Shown: piece by piece, positions 49,526 to 58,082 of the stretch
How positions within the stretch are numbered: position 1 is the first letter of the stretch
Layout of the letters: every line of letters begins with the position of its first letter
NCBI RefSeq assembly: GCF_036227265.1
Contig: NZ_CP109446.1
Coordinates: 5,152,001 to 5,216,000 of the forward strand
Length of the DNA: 64,000 nt
Source: Streptomyces sp. NBC_01476
GTDB taxonomy: Bacteria > Actinomycetota > Actinomycetes > Streptomycetales > Streptomycetaceae
Direction of reading: 5' to 3'
Made by a program: the position numbers and the translations under genes
Notes under the pieces: generated by a model
Databases searched by the model: none
Seen by the model: only the letters and a program-made list of their open reading frames with translations
What the model was told of the DNA's origin: nothing

Positions 49526-51249
49526 GAAGGATTCGAGCAGCGGCGGCAGCCCTCGCCGTGCTGCTGACCTCGCTGCTGGTCCTCGGCCAGGGGCCCGCCC
49601 ACGCGGACACCTACACCCGGATCAGCGGCGCCGGCTCTACCTGGAGCCAGAACGCCATCGACCAGTGGCGGCGCAATGTCACCCAGTACGGGATGACCAT
49701 CGACTACGCGGGCACCGGATCCTCCGACGGCCGGCAGCAGTTCGCCCATGGCACGGTGGACTTCGCGGTCTCCGAAATCCCTTACGGCATGACGGAGTTC
49801 GGGGTGCGCGAGGCGCCGCCGCAGCGCGGCTACGCCTATATGCCGATCGTGGCCGGCGGCACCTCCTTCATGTACAACCTGAAGATCGGCAACCGGCGGG
49901 TCACCAACCTGCGGCTGGGCGGGAGCACGCTGGCCAAGATCTTCACCGGCAAAATCACCCGCTGGAACGACCGGCAGATCGCGGCCGACAACCCCGGGCT
50001 GACGCTGCCCGACCGGAAGATCATCCCGGTGGTCCGCTCCGACGGCTCCGGCACCACCGCCCAGTTCACGCTCTGGATGTCCAAGCAGCAGGGCGCCTTG
50101 TGGAACGACTACTGCGAGCGGCTGGGCAAGCCCACCCCGTGCGGGCTGACCTCGTACTACCCGGTGATCCCCGGCTCCGGCTTCATCGCGCAGTCCGGGT
50201 CGCTCGGGGTCTCCGGCTACACCCGGCAGGACTACGCCGAGGGCGCCATCACCTACGTCGAGTACTCCTACGCGGTCACCACCGGTTTCCCGGTCGCCAA
50301 GGTGCTGAACGCGGACGGTTACTACACCGAACCGACCGCGGCCAATGTGGCGGTGGCGCTGACCCAGGCGGAGATCAACCAGAACAAGAACTCCACGCAG
50401 TACCTGACGCAGATCCTCGACAAGGTCTACACCTACCGGGACCCGCGGGTGTATCCGCTGTCCAGCTACAGCTACATGATCCTGCCGACCACGACGGAAG
50501 CACCGGTCACTCCCGCGAAGGGGAAGACGCTCGGCGCTTTCGGCTACTACTTCCTGTGCGAGGGCCAACGCCAGGCCCAGCCACTGGGGTTCTCGCCCCT
50601 GCCGATCAATCTGGTGCAGGCCGGCTTCGAACAGCTGAGACGGGTGCCGGGGGTGGCGGTCCAGAACATCAACATCCAGGGCTGCCACAACCCGACCTTC
50701 TCCAGCGACGGTACGAACACCCTGGCCAAGAACGCGCCCCGGCCGCCGGCCTGCGACAGGCAGGGGCCGACGCAGTGCACGGCCGGTACCGGCGGCGCGG
50801 TGAAGCAGCCCACACCGGTGAAGCCCGCCGCGAACGGCACGGCCGGCGGCACCGCGGCCGGCACCACGACCGGCGGCGCCCCCAACGCGGCCACCTCCGG
50901 CGGCACTCCGGGTACGACGGGCTCCCCGGGCGGCAGCGGCTCCGGCACCTCCGGCAGCGCCACCGCGGGCAGCACGACCGGTGGCGGCACCCCCGGCACC
51001 GCGGCGGCCGGCGGCACGGCAGGCGGCGTCGACCCCGACACCGGCCTGCCGGTGGGCGACGCGGGCGGCACCGGTACGGGCGGCCAGGACATCGTCGCCT
51101 CCAGTGTCCCGGTCGGCGACGACCCCTTCTGGGGCCTGCGGACCTGGCTGATGGGGCTGTCGGCGCTGCTGCTGCTCGCGGTCGTCGTGGCCCCGCCCAC
51201 CATCGCCCGCAGGCTGGGCAGGACGGGGAAACGTGATGGGCGCGCGTAA
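49522..51249 (+). CDS. pstS: Membrane-anchored PstS-like substrate-binding protein
   Basis: A 575-residue protein starting at GTG. After a signal peptide (about 1-28) comes a PstS fold: RISGAGSTWSQNAIDQW, IDYAGTGSSDGRQQFAHGTVDFAVSEIPY, PIVAGGTSFMYNL, IFTGKITRWNDRQIAADNPG and VVRSDGSGTTAQFTLWMSK, the last matching the phosphate-binding SGT loop. A Gly/Thr/Ser linker (about 427-529), a membrane helix (about 536-560) and a basic tail follow, so the binding domain is tethered to the outer membrane face instead of being a lipoprotein. It is coupled to pstA. Specificity for phosphate is likely but unproven. Confidence 0.88.
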   Translation: MRRIRAAAAALAVLLTSLLVLGQGPAHADTYTRISGAGSTWSQNAIDQWRRNVTQYGMTIDYAGTGSSDGRQQFAHGTVDFAVSEIPYGMTEFGVREAPPQRGYAYMPIVAGGTSFMYNLKIGNRRVTNLRLGGSTLAKIFTGKITRWNDRQIAADNPGLTLPDRKIIPVVRSDGSGTTAQFTLWMSKQQGALWNDYCERLGKPTPCGLTSYYPVIPGSGFIAQSGSLGVSGYTRQDYAEGAITYVEYSYAVTTGFPVAKVLNADGYYTEPTAANVAVALTQAEINQNKNSTQYLTQILDKVYTYRDPRVYPLSSYSYMILPTTTEAPVTPAKGKTLGAFGYYFLCEGQRQAQPLGFSPLPINLVQAGFEQLRRVPGVAVQNINIQGCHNPTFSSDGTNTLAKNAPRPPACDRQGPTQCTAGTGGAVKQPTPVKPAANGTAGGTAAGTTTGGAPNAATSGGTPGTTGSPGGSGSGTSGSATAGSTTGGGTPGTAAAGGTAGGVDPDTGLPVGDAGGTGTGGQDIVASSVPVGDDPFWGLRTWLMGLSALLLLAVVVAPPTIARRLGRTGKRDGRA

Positions 51250-53785
51250 CGCATCCCGCGGCGGCCGCGGGGTCCTGGTCCGGCTCGGCGGGACCGCGGC
51301 GGCGGTGCTCGCCGCGGTCGGCCTGGTGCTGCTCCCGGCCCCGGCCGGCGGCACCGCGCACGCCGACAGCGGGTCGTCGGTCACCACGTCCGGTACGAAG
51401 GGGCCGTACGACGACTTCTCCGGGCTGCGGGTGACGGTCGAGCAGACGAAGAACCTGCGCGGGCAGGGCGTGCTGGTGTCGTGGAAAGGCGCCGCACCGA
51501 CCTTCAACGGCAACGGCACCCAGTTCGCCGGCAACTACGTCCAGATCATGCAGTGCTGGGGCGACTCCCCGAACGGCCCCGACCGCGAGCACTGCGTCTA
51601 CGGCGGCAGTTCGGCCTCCGGCGGGCTGACCCAGGCCGCCACCCGGCAGGCCGGCTTCGCCGCCGGGGACCCCACCGACTTCTACGACGCCCGGGAGACG
51701 CAGTACCCCGCCGACGGGCCGACCCGCGGCTATGTCCCCTTCACCACGGTGAACGGCGACACCGCGCGATCGTCCCAGGAGCTGGCGACGTACATCGCGC
51801 CTCTGACCACCAACGAGCAGCCGTTCAGCAGCACCGGCAGCCAGGGCACCGGCGAGGCGGTCTTCCAGCTGGAGTCGGCGGCCGAGTCCGACAGCCTCGG
51901 CTGCGGGGCGGTCGCCGACGCCGCCGAACAGCCCGAGCCGTGCTGGCTGGTCGTGGTGCCCCGGGGCACCCACGACCCGGACGGGGCGCCGGCCACGACC
52001 GCCCGGCAGCTCGCCACCTCGCCGCTGGCCGCGAGCAACTGGGCGCAGCGGATCGTCTTCCGGCTGGACTTCCTGCCGATCGGCTCCTACTGCCCGATCG
52101 GCCAGGCCGAGCGGCAGACGATGGGCTCGGAGATGGCAAGCGAGGCCATGACGTCCTGGCAGCCCACGCTCTGCACCGACGACAAGATCACCTTCGGGTA
52201 CGTCAAGCAGTCCGAGGACTTCACCCGGGACCAGATCGTGCACCCGGCCGAGGGCTCCGCCGGGCTCGCCCTCATCGAGTCACCGGTCGAGCAGCCGCCC
52301 GGCGGACCGCCGGTGCTGCACGCCCCGGTGGCGGTCTCCGGGCTTGTCATCGGCTACAACGCCGAGGTGTCCGGCTCCTCCGCGCAAATTCCGCGGATCC
52401 GGCTGAACGCGCGGCTGGTGGCGAAAATGCTCACGCAGTCCTATCAGTGCGATCTGCCGGGGCCGAACACCCAGACGGTCCGCGGAAAACTGCCGAAGGA
52501 GAATGCGTACGATCTCCTCAAGGATCCGGAGTTCCAGAAACTCAACCCGGATTTCGCGGCCGATCCGCAGGGCTGCGGCCCTGGCCTCGGCGTCCCGCAG
52601 AGCCCGTCCGACACCGCGGCCCAGCTGTGGCGGTGGCTGCGCTCCGACCCCGACGCGCGGAGTTTCCTCAGCGGCGCGGCGGACCCGTGGGGCATGAGGA
52701 TCAACGCCAATTTCCTGGCGCTGAAGCCGAGCAGCGGCGCGCTGGCGGAGTACCCCAAGCCCGACCCGACGACCTGGACGCCGATCGCGCAGTACCCGGA
52801 CATCCTGATCACCGCGGTCGGGCTGAATCCGCCCGGCCAGGACCTGCAGGACGACGCGGTCCGGGTCCGCCGGGCGAACAACACGGGCACCTCGACGGTG
52901 GACCCGCTGGCGGTGCCGCCGAAAGCGGTCTCCGCCGCGCAGTTGCCGGGCAACCGCTTCATGCTCGGCGTGACCGACTCCGCCACCGCCGCCCGCTACC
53001 GGCTGGGCACCGCCGAACTCCTCAACCCCGCCGGCCAGTTCGTCGCACCCACCGCCGACAGCCTGACGAAGGCGGTGGCCGCGATGAAGCCGGGCAAGGT
53101 CGCGGGCGTGCTGGACGCGGACCCGGGCCTGACGACACCCGGCGCGTACCCGCTGACCAGCGTCACGTACGCGGCGGCCTCCACCGGCCTGGACGCCGCC
53201 TCCCGGACCGACTACGCGACGATGATCCGGTACGCGGCCGGCCCCGGCCAGCGGCCCGGTATCGGGCTCGGCCTGCTCCCGCCCGGCTACGCGCCGCTGC
53301 CGGCCGGCCTGCGGGACCAGGCGCTGGCCACCGCCGCCCAGCTGATCGCGGGTGCGCCGCCCACCACCGGCCCTGACGGGCCGGGCACGGCCGGCGGCTC
53401 CGGCGGGGGCCCGGCCGGTGACCTGGCGGGCGGCCCCGGCTCCGCCACCGCAGGCGGCACGTCCGGCGGCGCCCCGCCGGGCGCCGGCCCCGCCGGCACG
53501 CCCACGCCCGCCGCCTCCCGTACCGCCGCTGCCGCGGCGGCGGCCGGCGGCGGCCCGGCCGCGGCACCGCAGGCGCGCACCGTCGCGGCCGGCGGCGGCA
53601 CCACCCCGGGCCTGTTCCTGGGCGCGGTCCGCTGGGTCCTGCTGATCGTCCTCGTCACGGGCATCGCCGGCTCCCTGGTCGGCCCCTTGCTGATGCGCGC
53701 CGGCACCCTGCGCGCGGCGGGCGGTTCCCTGTTCCCCCGCGGGTCCCTACGCGCCCCCTGGAAGGAAATTCGAGGCGATCGGTGA
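51236..53785 (+). CDS. Large membrane-anchored exported protein with a PstS-like region
   Basis: 849 residues (ATG 51236; GTG 51233 is an alternative) beginning within the end of the preceding gene. A signal peptide (about 10-44) leads to a domain of some 330 residues that I do not recognise (GLRVTVEQTKNLRGQGVLVSWKGA, QIMQCWGDSPNGPDREHCVYGG), with several Cys. A region resembling periplasmic-binding proteins follows (about 340-690: HAPVAVSGLVIGYNAE, IRLNARLVAKMLTQSYQ, YPDILITAVG). Then a Gly/Ala/Pro linker (about 708-788), one membrane helix (about 791-815) and a short basic tail. Its topology copies the preceding PstS-like protein. Role unknown, presumably in ligand capture with the Pst transporter. 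Confidence 0.82.
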   Translation: MGARNASRGGRGVLVRLGGTAAAVLAAVGLVLLPAPAGGTAHADSGSSVTTSGTKGPYDDFSGLRVTVEQTKNLRGQGVLVSWKGAAPTFNGNGTQFAGNYVQIMQCWGDSPNGPDREHCVYGGSSASGGLTQAATRQAGFAAGDPTDFYDARETQYPADGPTRGYVPFTTVNGDTARSSQELATYIAPLTTNEQPFSSTGSQGTGEAVFQLESAAESDSLGCGAVADAAEQPEPCWLVVVPRGTHDPDGAPATTARQLATSPLAASNWAQRIVFRLDFLPIGSYCPIGQAERQTMGSEMASEAMTSWQPTLCTDDKITFGYVKQSEDFTRDQIVHPAEGSAGLALIESPVEQPPGGPPVLHAPVAVSGLVIGYNAEVSGSSAQIPRIRLNARLVAKMLTQSYQCDLPGPNTQTVRGKLPKENAYDLLKDPEFQKLNPDFAADPQGCGPGLGVPQSPSDTAAQLWRWLRSDPDARSFLSGAADPWGMRINANFLALKPSSGALAEYPKPDPTTWTPIAQYPDILITAVGLNPPGQDLQDDAVRVRRANNTGTSTVDPLAVPPKAVSAAQLPGNRFMLGVTDSATAARYRLGTAELLNPAGQFVAPTADSLTKAVAAMKPGKVAGVLDADPGLTTPGAYPLTSVTYAAASTGLDAASRTDYATMIRYAAGPGQRPGIGLGLLPPGYAPLPAGLRDQALATAAQLIAGAPPTTGPDGPGTAGGSGGGPAGDLAGGPGSATAGGTSGGAPPGAGPAGTPTPAASRTAAAAAAAGGGPAAAPQARTVAAGGGTTPGLFLGAVRWVLLIVLVTGIAGSLVGPLLMRAGTLRAAGGSLFPRGSLRAPWKEIRGDR

Positions 53786-53885
53786 ATGCCCCTTGTTCAC
53801 TTTTCGGGAGAGATGATTTTGGTTGCCCCGTCTTGCGGCCGTCGGCAGGATATTCACTGTCCGGAACATCGGACGGAAACAGAAG

Positions 53886-53937
53886 GAGGGAATTCCGGAA
53901 TTCCAGAATTCCCTCGGCACGTCACACCTGGAATTCC
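53886..53937 (+). repeat. Cluster of GGAATTCC-type repeats upstream of the secreted PstS-like gene
   Basis: GAGGGAATTC (53886-53895) and GAATTCCCTC (53906-53915) form an inverted repeat with another GGAATTCC between them (53897-53904); a fourth GGAATTCC lies at 53930-53937. The stretch is AT-richer than its surroundings and sits 27-78 bp before the GTG start. It could be an operator array or an mRNA stem controlling translation. Confidence 0.7.
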
Positions 53938-53963
53938 ATCCGCCTCACCACGGAGGAAAGCAA

Positions 53964-55067
53964 GTGAACGTGAAAATCGCCAAGCGGGCGGCGGTTGCCG
54001 GCGGTATCGCGGCGCTCAGTGTCGGCCTGATGATCTCCCCGGCGCAGGCCGACCCGACGTCCCCGAACACCTTCCGTCAGCTGGTCGGCGTGGGTTCTGA
54101 CACCACGCAGGACGTGATGAACGGCCTGGCCGAGACGATCACGGACCCGAACCACACCCCGAGCAACCTGCTGGTGGCGTCCTACAACGCCACCAACCCC
54201 GGCTACGTCCCGGGCGATCCCGCCCACCCGCTGCACGACACCATCGTCACCCGGTCCGGCCACGCCGCGATCGCGCGTCCGGACGGATCGGGCGCCGGCA
54301 TCTCCACCCTGATCGGCGACACCGCCGCCCTGGACGTGGACTTCGCGCGCTCCTCGAACGGCCCGTCGACCGTGGGCACCAACCTGACCTTCATCCCGTA
54401 CGCGCTGGACGCGGTGACCTACGCGGTGCGCAGCAGCAGCGCGCTCAACGGCGGCACCCTCTCGCTGGCCGAGGTGACGAACCTCTACAAGTGCAAGAAC
54501 ACCGACGGCAGCACCCCCGCGGGCACCTTCCCGGCGGTAGGCGGCGTCGAGATCCACCCGCTGCTGCCGCAGGTCGGTTCCGGCACCCGGAAGTTCTGGG
54601 AGGCCACGCTGGGCCTGAGCGACAGCAGCCTGGCGCCGTGCGTGAGCGACGTGGCCGCGGACGGCACCTCCGTCCAGGAGCACAACGGCACCGCGCTCCA
54701 GCGGGCGGGCGACCTCATGCCGTTCTCCATCGCGTCCTACATCGCGCAGACCAACCACGCGACCACCGGTGTGCAGGACCGCCGCGGCACCGCGGTCCTG
54801 CAGACGGTCAACGGCACCCAGCCGGAGACCGCCACCAGCACGCTGAACACCGCCTTCCCGGTCACCCGCGAGGTCTACAACGTCTTCCGGACCAGCCGGC
54901 TGACCGAGACCGACATCCGCAACACCTTCGTCGCCGTCCAGCCGGGCGAGTCGAACCAGAGCCGCGTCGCCAAGCTCTGCACCCCGGCGAGCGGCACGAT
55001 CATCGAGAAGTTCGGCTTCGCCCAGGTCGCCAACTGCGGCGTCATCACCATCAAGGGCAACTCCTGA
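53964..55067 (+). CDS. Secreted PstS-like binding protein
   Basis: A 367-residue exported protein (GTG start, GGAGG 8 nt upstream; signal peptide about 1-30, cleavage near AQA-DPT). The fold resembles PstS-type proteins: FRQLVGVGSDTTQDVMNGLAE, AIARPDGSGAGISTL, ALDVDFARSSNG, LTFIPYALDAVTYAVRS and LSLAEVTNLYKCKNTDG. Four Cys are present. Unlike the two preceding proteins it has no membrane anchor and should be released or held by other components. Ligand unknown. Confidence 0.83.
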   Translation: MNVKIAKRAAVAGGIAALSVGLMISPAQADPTSPNTFRQLVGVGSDTTQDVMNGLAETITDPNHTPSNLLVASYNATNPGYVPGDPAHPLHDTIVTRSGHAAIARPDGSGAGISTLIGDTAALDVDFARSSNGPSTVGTNLTFIPYALDAVTYAVRSSSALNGGTLSLAEVTNLYKCKNTDGSTPAGTFPAVGGVEIHPLLPQVGSGTRKFWEATLGLSDSSLAPCVSDVAADGTSVQEHNGTALQRAGDLMPFSIASYIAQTNHATTGVQDRRGTAVLQTVNGTQPETATSTLNTAFPVTREVYNVFRTSRLTETDIRNTFVAVQPGESNQSRVAKLCTPASGTIIEKFGFAQVANCGVITIKGNS

Positions 55068-55223
55068 CCGGTCTCCCGCGGGCTCTCGCGGTCTGAGGCC
55101 CCGCACCGCACCACCACGGCGGAGCGACCAGCCCGCCGGGCCGGGCACCCACCTCGGGTGCCCGGCCGCACCCCCCGCCGTACACCCACCGCGCACTATC
55201 AACTCCCCTTGGAGAGCACTGAG

Positions 55224-56339
55224 ATGAACCGAAGACTGCACGGCGTGCTGGTCGGCGCGCTGGCATTGTTCCTGGGCACAGGGGCCGTCGTCACCGCGAC
55301 CGGCACCGCGAGCGCGCAGACCGCGACCCACCAGCAGGCCGGGCCCAAGGTCACGCTCACCGCCCGCAGCAGCAGCATCACCGACGGCTCGCCGTTCAGC
55401 CAGGTCTCGGTCGACACGGCATGCCCGGCCGGCTACCAGGACAACCTCAGCGTCTTCGTGGTCCTCCCCGACGGACGGGAGACCAGCGTGGCGTTCGGCG
55501 TCACCGCGGGAGCCCCGTTCAGCGGCAGGTCCGTCACCGCGCGGATCCCCGCGGTCTCGGACGGCACCACCTTCGTGAACTCGATCGCCGACGCCTTCGA
55601 CATCGCCGGCGCGCCCGTCGCCGACGGCGTCTACCCGGTCCACGTCGTCTGCGGCAACGCCGACCAGGCCGACCACCCGGAGCGTCCGACGTCCACCGGT
55701 TTCATCCGGGTCACCGGTGACACCTTCCAGGTCAAGAACCTCCCGGCGCCGGCCGTCACCGACCTGACGCTCACCGCCGCCCCCGCGAACCACGCCCGGT
55801 TCGGCCAGGCCGTCACGCTGACCGCCAAGGTCAGCCCGCGCGTGGCCGGCAGCGTCCAGTTCACCACCGACGGCACCAACCCGATCGGGGACCCGGTCCC
55901 GGTGACCGACGGCAAGGCCACCGTGCAGGCGCCGGTCGAGGTCGCGGCCACCGTACGCACCTATGTCGCCACCTTCCTGCCGGCCGACCCGATCGCCGAC
56001 GCGCAGGACGTGACCGTCTTCCGCTACGCGTACACCAACGCGCCCGCCGTCCAGGTCACCGACGCCGCCGGCAACACCCTTGGCGCCAAACCGCAGTTGG
56101 TGCCCGGCCAGCACATCACGGTCTCCGCACAGGGCTTCCTGCCGGGACCCGGCGAGAAGGTCCTGCCCTTCGTCAGCAACGCCCTCGCGCTCTTCGCCCC
56201 GGTGACGACCGACGCCCAGGGATCGGTCACCGGCTACGACCTGACCGTGCCGCGGCTCATCGCCGGCGGCGCCCACCAGCTGACCCTCACGGGTCTCAGC
56301 AGCTTCGTCCAGGTGTCCTTCGGCTTCACCACGAAGTGA
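55224..56339 (+). CDS. Exported Ig-like repeat protein
   Basis: A 371-residue secreted protein. A signal peptide (about 1-33) is followed by beta-rich domains: residues 40-150 with ITDGSPFSQVSVDTACPAGYQDNLSV and, from about 175, a bacterial Ig-like domain (LTLTAAPANHARFGQAVTLTAKVSPRVAGSVQFTTDGT). A third beta domain with PGQHITVSAQGFLPG follows. It ends without anchor. The next gene encodes a clear paralogue with an added wall-sorting signal. Both probably form extracellular scaffold or adhesive parts of the Pst-like assembly. The ATG follows GGAGAG. Confidence 0.8.
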   Translation: MNRRLHGVLVGALALFLGTGAVVTATGTASAQTATHQQAGPKVTLTARSSSITDGSPFSQVSVDTACPAGYQDNLSVFVVLPDGRETSVAFGVTAGAPFSGRSVTARIPAVSDGTTFVNSIADAFDIAGAPVADGVYPVHVVCGNADQADHPERPTSTGFIRVTGDTFQVKNLPAPAVTDLTLTAAPANHARFGQAVTLTAKVSPRVAGSVQFTTDGTNPIGDPVPVTDGKATVQAPVEVAATVRTYVATFLPADPIADAQDVTVFRYAYTNAPAVQVTDAAGNTLGAKPQLVPGQHITVSAQGFLPGPGEKVLPFVSNALALFAPVTTDAQGSVTGYDLTVPRLIAGGAHQLTLTGLSSFVQVSFGFTTK

Positions 56340-56447
56340 CCCCGGCACGCGGCTGACCCGCACAGAAAGCACGTCCGGCCGGGCGCCCTCCAGGTGCCCG
56401 GCTGCCGCCGTGACACCCCCGCCACATCCCCGAGGGGACGAGGAGAA

Positions 56448-57980
56448 ATGAAACGAAGACTGCACGCCGCGCTGCTGAGTGTGCCGGCACTGATCCTGGG
56501 TCTGGGCGCGGTGGCTCTCAGCAGCGCGGGACCGGTGCACGCCGACACCCTCCCGGGCACCGTGACCCTCTCACCCGCCGGCGGAAACATCGCCGACGAC
56601 CAGCCGTTCAGCTCGATCACCGTCTCCCAGGCGTGCCCCGAGCACTACCAGGACAGCATCGAGGCGGGGCTCGTCTTCGACGACGGGGGAGTCGGTGACG
56701 TCGTCTGGGACCTGATGGACGGCGCGCCCTACAGCACCGGGCCCTTCACCGCCCAAGTACCCGCCGTCTCCGACGACTTCACCCAGGTCAACTCGATCGA
56801 GCAGGCCTTCGACGGCGGGCCGGGCGTGGCCCAGGACGGCACCTACCCGCTGGTCGTGGTCTGCCACTCCGCGGACCCGGAGACCTACCCCGACCGCCCC
56901 ACCTTCCAGACCTTCATCACCGTCACGGGCAGCACCTGGGCGGTGAAGGAGGTCACGCCCCCGACGGCGACCACCGTGGACGTCACCGCCGACCCGGCCG
57001 GCCACGGACAGGTGAGCCAGGAGTTCACCCTCACCGCCAAGGTCAGCCCGGCCGCCGCGACCGGCAAGGTGGAGTTCTTCGTCGACGGCAGCACCCCCGT
57101 GCTGAGCAACACCTCACCGGAGCCACGGCACGAGATCGTCCCGGTGGTGAACGGTACGGCGGCCATCCATGTGCTCGCCCAGGCCGTACCGATCGTACGG
57201 ACGTACACAGCGGTGTTCACCGCCGACGACGCCACCGCGTTCGCCCAGGGGACCGGCACCGCGAACTACGCCTTCGTGGACGAACCGCTGATCACCGCGC
57301 TCGACGACACGGGCAACGACCTGCAGGACAAGCCCGTCCTGACGGCCGGTCAGCGGATCACGCTCACCGTGGCCGGCTTCCTGCCCGCCGCGTCCGGGAC
57401 CGACAGCGAGCCGGTCGACGTCACCCTGGACGGCGCGGCGGCCACCCCGGACACCGCCACCGCCGACTCGCAGGGCACGGTCGGCACCTTCGCCTACACG
57501 GTGCCGGGTTCGGTGACCGACGGCAGCCACGCGCTGACCTTCAAGGGCCGCACCAGCGCGATCAGCGAGAGCTTCGCGTTCACGGTCGGCGCGGACGAGA
57601 GCACCACCGGGGGCACGGACACCGGCGGTACCGACACGGGCGGTACGGACACCGGGGGAAGTGACGCGGGCGGTACGGACAGCGGGGGCACCGACACCGG
57701 CGGTACGGACACCGGCGGCGCCGACTCGGGTGGTACGGACACCGGCGGCGGCTCCGGCGGTACCGGTTCGTCCGGCGGCTCCGGAGAGCTCTCGTCCGGC
57801 GGCTCCACCGCGGGCGGCACCTCCGGCGGCGGCACCGGCCCGCTCGCGGCCACCGGCGCCGGCGGCATCCTCCCGCTGAGCGGGCTCGCCCTGCTGCTCG
57901 CCGGGGTCGGCGGCTACGCCGTCCACCGGGTGCGCCGCGACGGCAAGCTGCTCAGCTTCGGTCCCACCCCGCGCGACTGA
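56448..57980 (+). CDS. Ig-like surface protein with LAxTG sorting signal
   Basis: A 510-residue exported protein paralogous to the preceding one: signal peptide (about 1-32), IADDQPFSSITVSQACPEHYQDS, an Ig-like domain (VDVTADPAGHGQVSQEFTLTAKVSPAAATGKVEFFVDG) and a TAGQRITLTVAGFLPA domain. A low-complexity stretch of GGTDTGG repeats (about 385-435) leads to LAATG (residues 466-470), a hydrophobic helix and an Arg-rich tail. LAxTG is the known recognition motif of Streptomyces class E sortases, so covalent wall attachment is expected. The only sortase-like gene nearby is inactive by sequence, so a sortase encoded elsewhere would be needed. Confidence 0.85.
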   Translation: MKRRLHAALLSVPALILGLGAVALSSAGPVHADTLPGTVTLSPAGGNIADDQPFSSITVSQACPEHYQDSIEAGLVFDDGGVGDVVWDLMDGAPYSTGPFTAQVPAVSDDFTQVNSIEQAFDGGPGVAQDGTYPLVVVCHSADPETYPDRPTFQTFITVTGSTWAVKEVTPPTATTVDVTADPAGHGQVSQEFTLTAKVSPAAATGKVEFFVDGSTPVLSNTSPEPRHEIVPVVNGTAAIHVLAQAVPIVRTYTAVFTADDATAFAQGTGTANYAFVDEPLITALDDTGNDLQDKPVLTAGQRITLTVAGFLPAASGTDSEPVDVTLDGAAATPDTATADSQGTVGTFAYTVPGSVTDGSHALTFKGRTSAISESFAFTVGADESTTGGTDTGGTDTGGTDTGGSDAGGTDSGGTDTGGTDTGGADSGGTDTGGGSGGTGSSGGSGELSSGGSTAGGTSGGGTGPLAATGAGGILPLSGLALLLAGVGGYAVHRVRRDGKLLSFGPTPRD

Positions 57981-58082
57981 CCCCGCGCGGGCTGCCGGGG
58001 GCGGGGCGGCCCGAGCACACCGCCCGCCCCCGGCGACCCCACCTCGTACCCCTGCAACCGATTCGCGCTGAGGAGCCCACCC

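Noticed and set aside
49470..51236. Second long plus-strand frame over the anchored PstS gene
   Set aside because: Its composition is Arg/Gly/His-rich without domains, and the overlapping PstS frame has clear motifs and signal peptide.
57609..57760. GGTDTGG-coding repeats considered as a CRISPR-like or satellite array
   Set aside because: The repeats are short, in frame and encode a flexible stalk before a sorting signal; no spacers exist.
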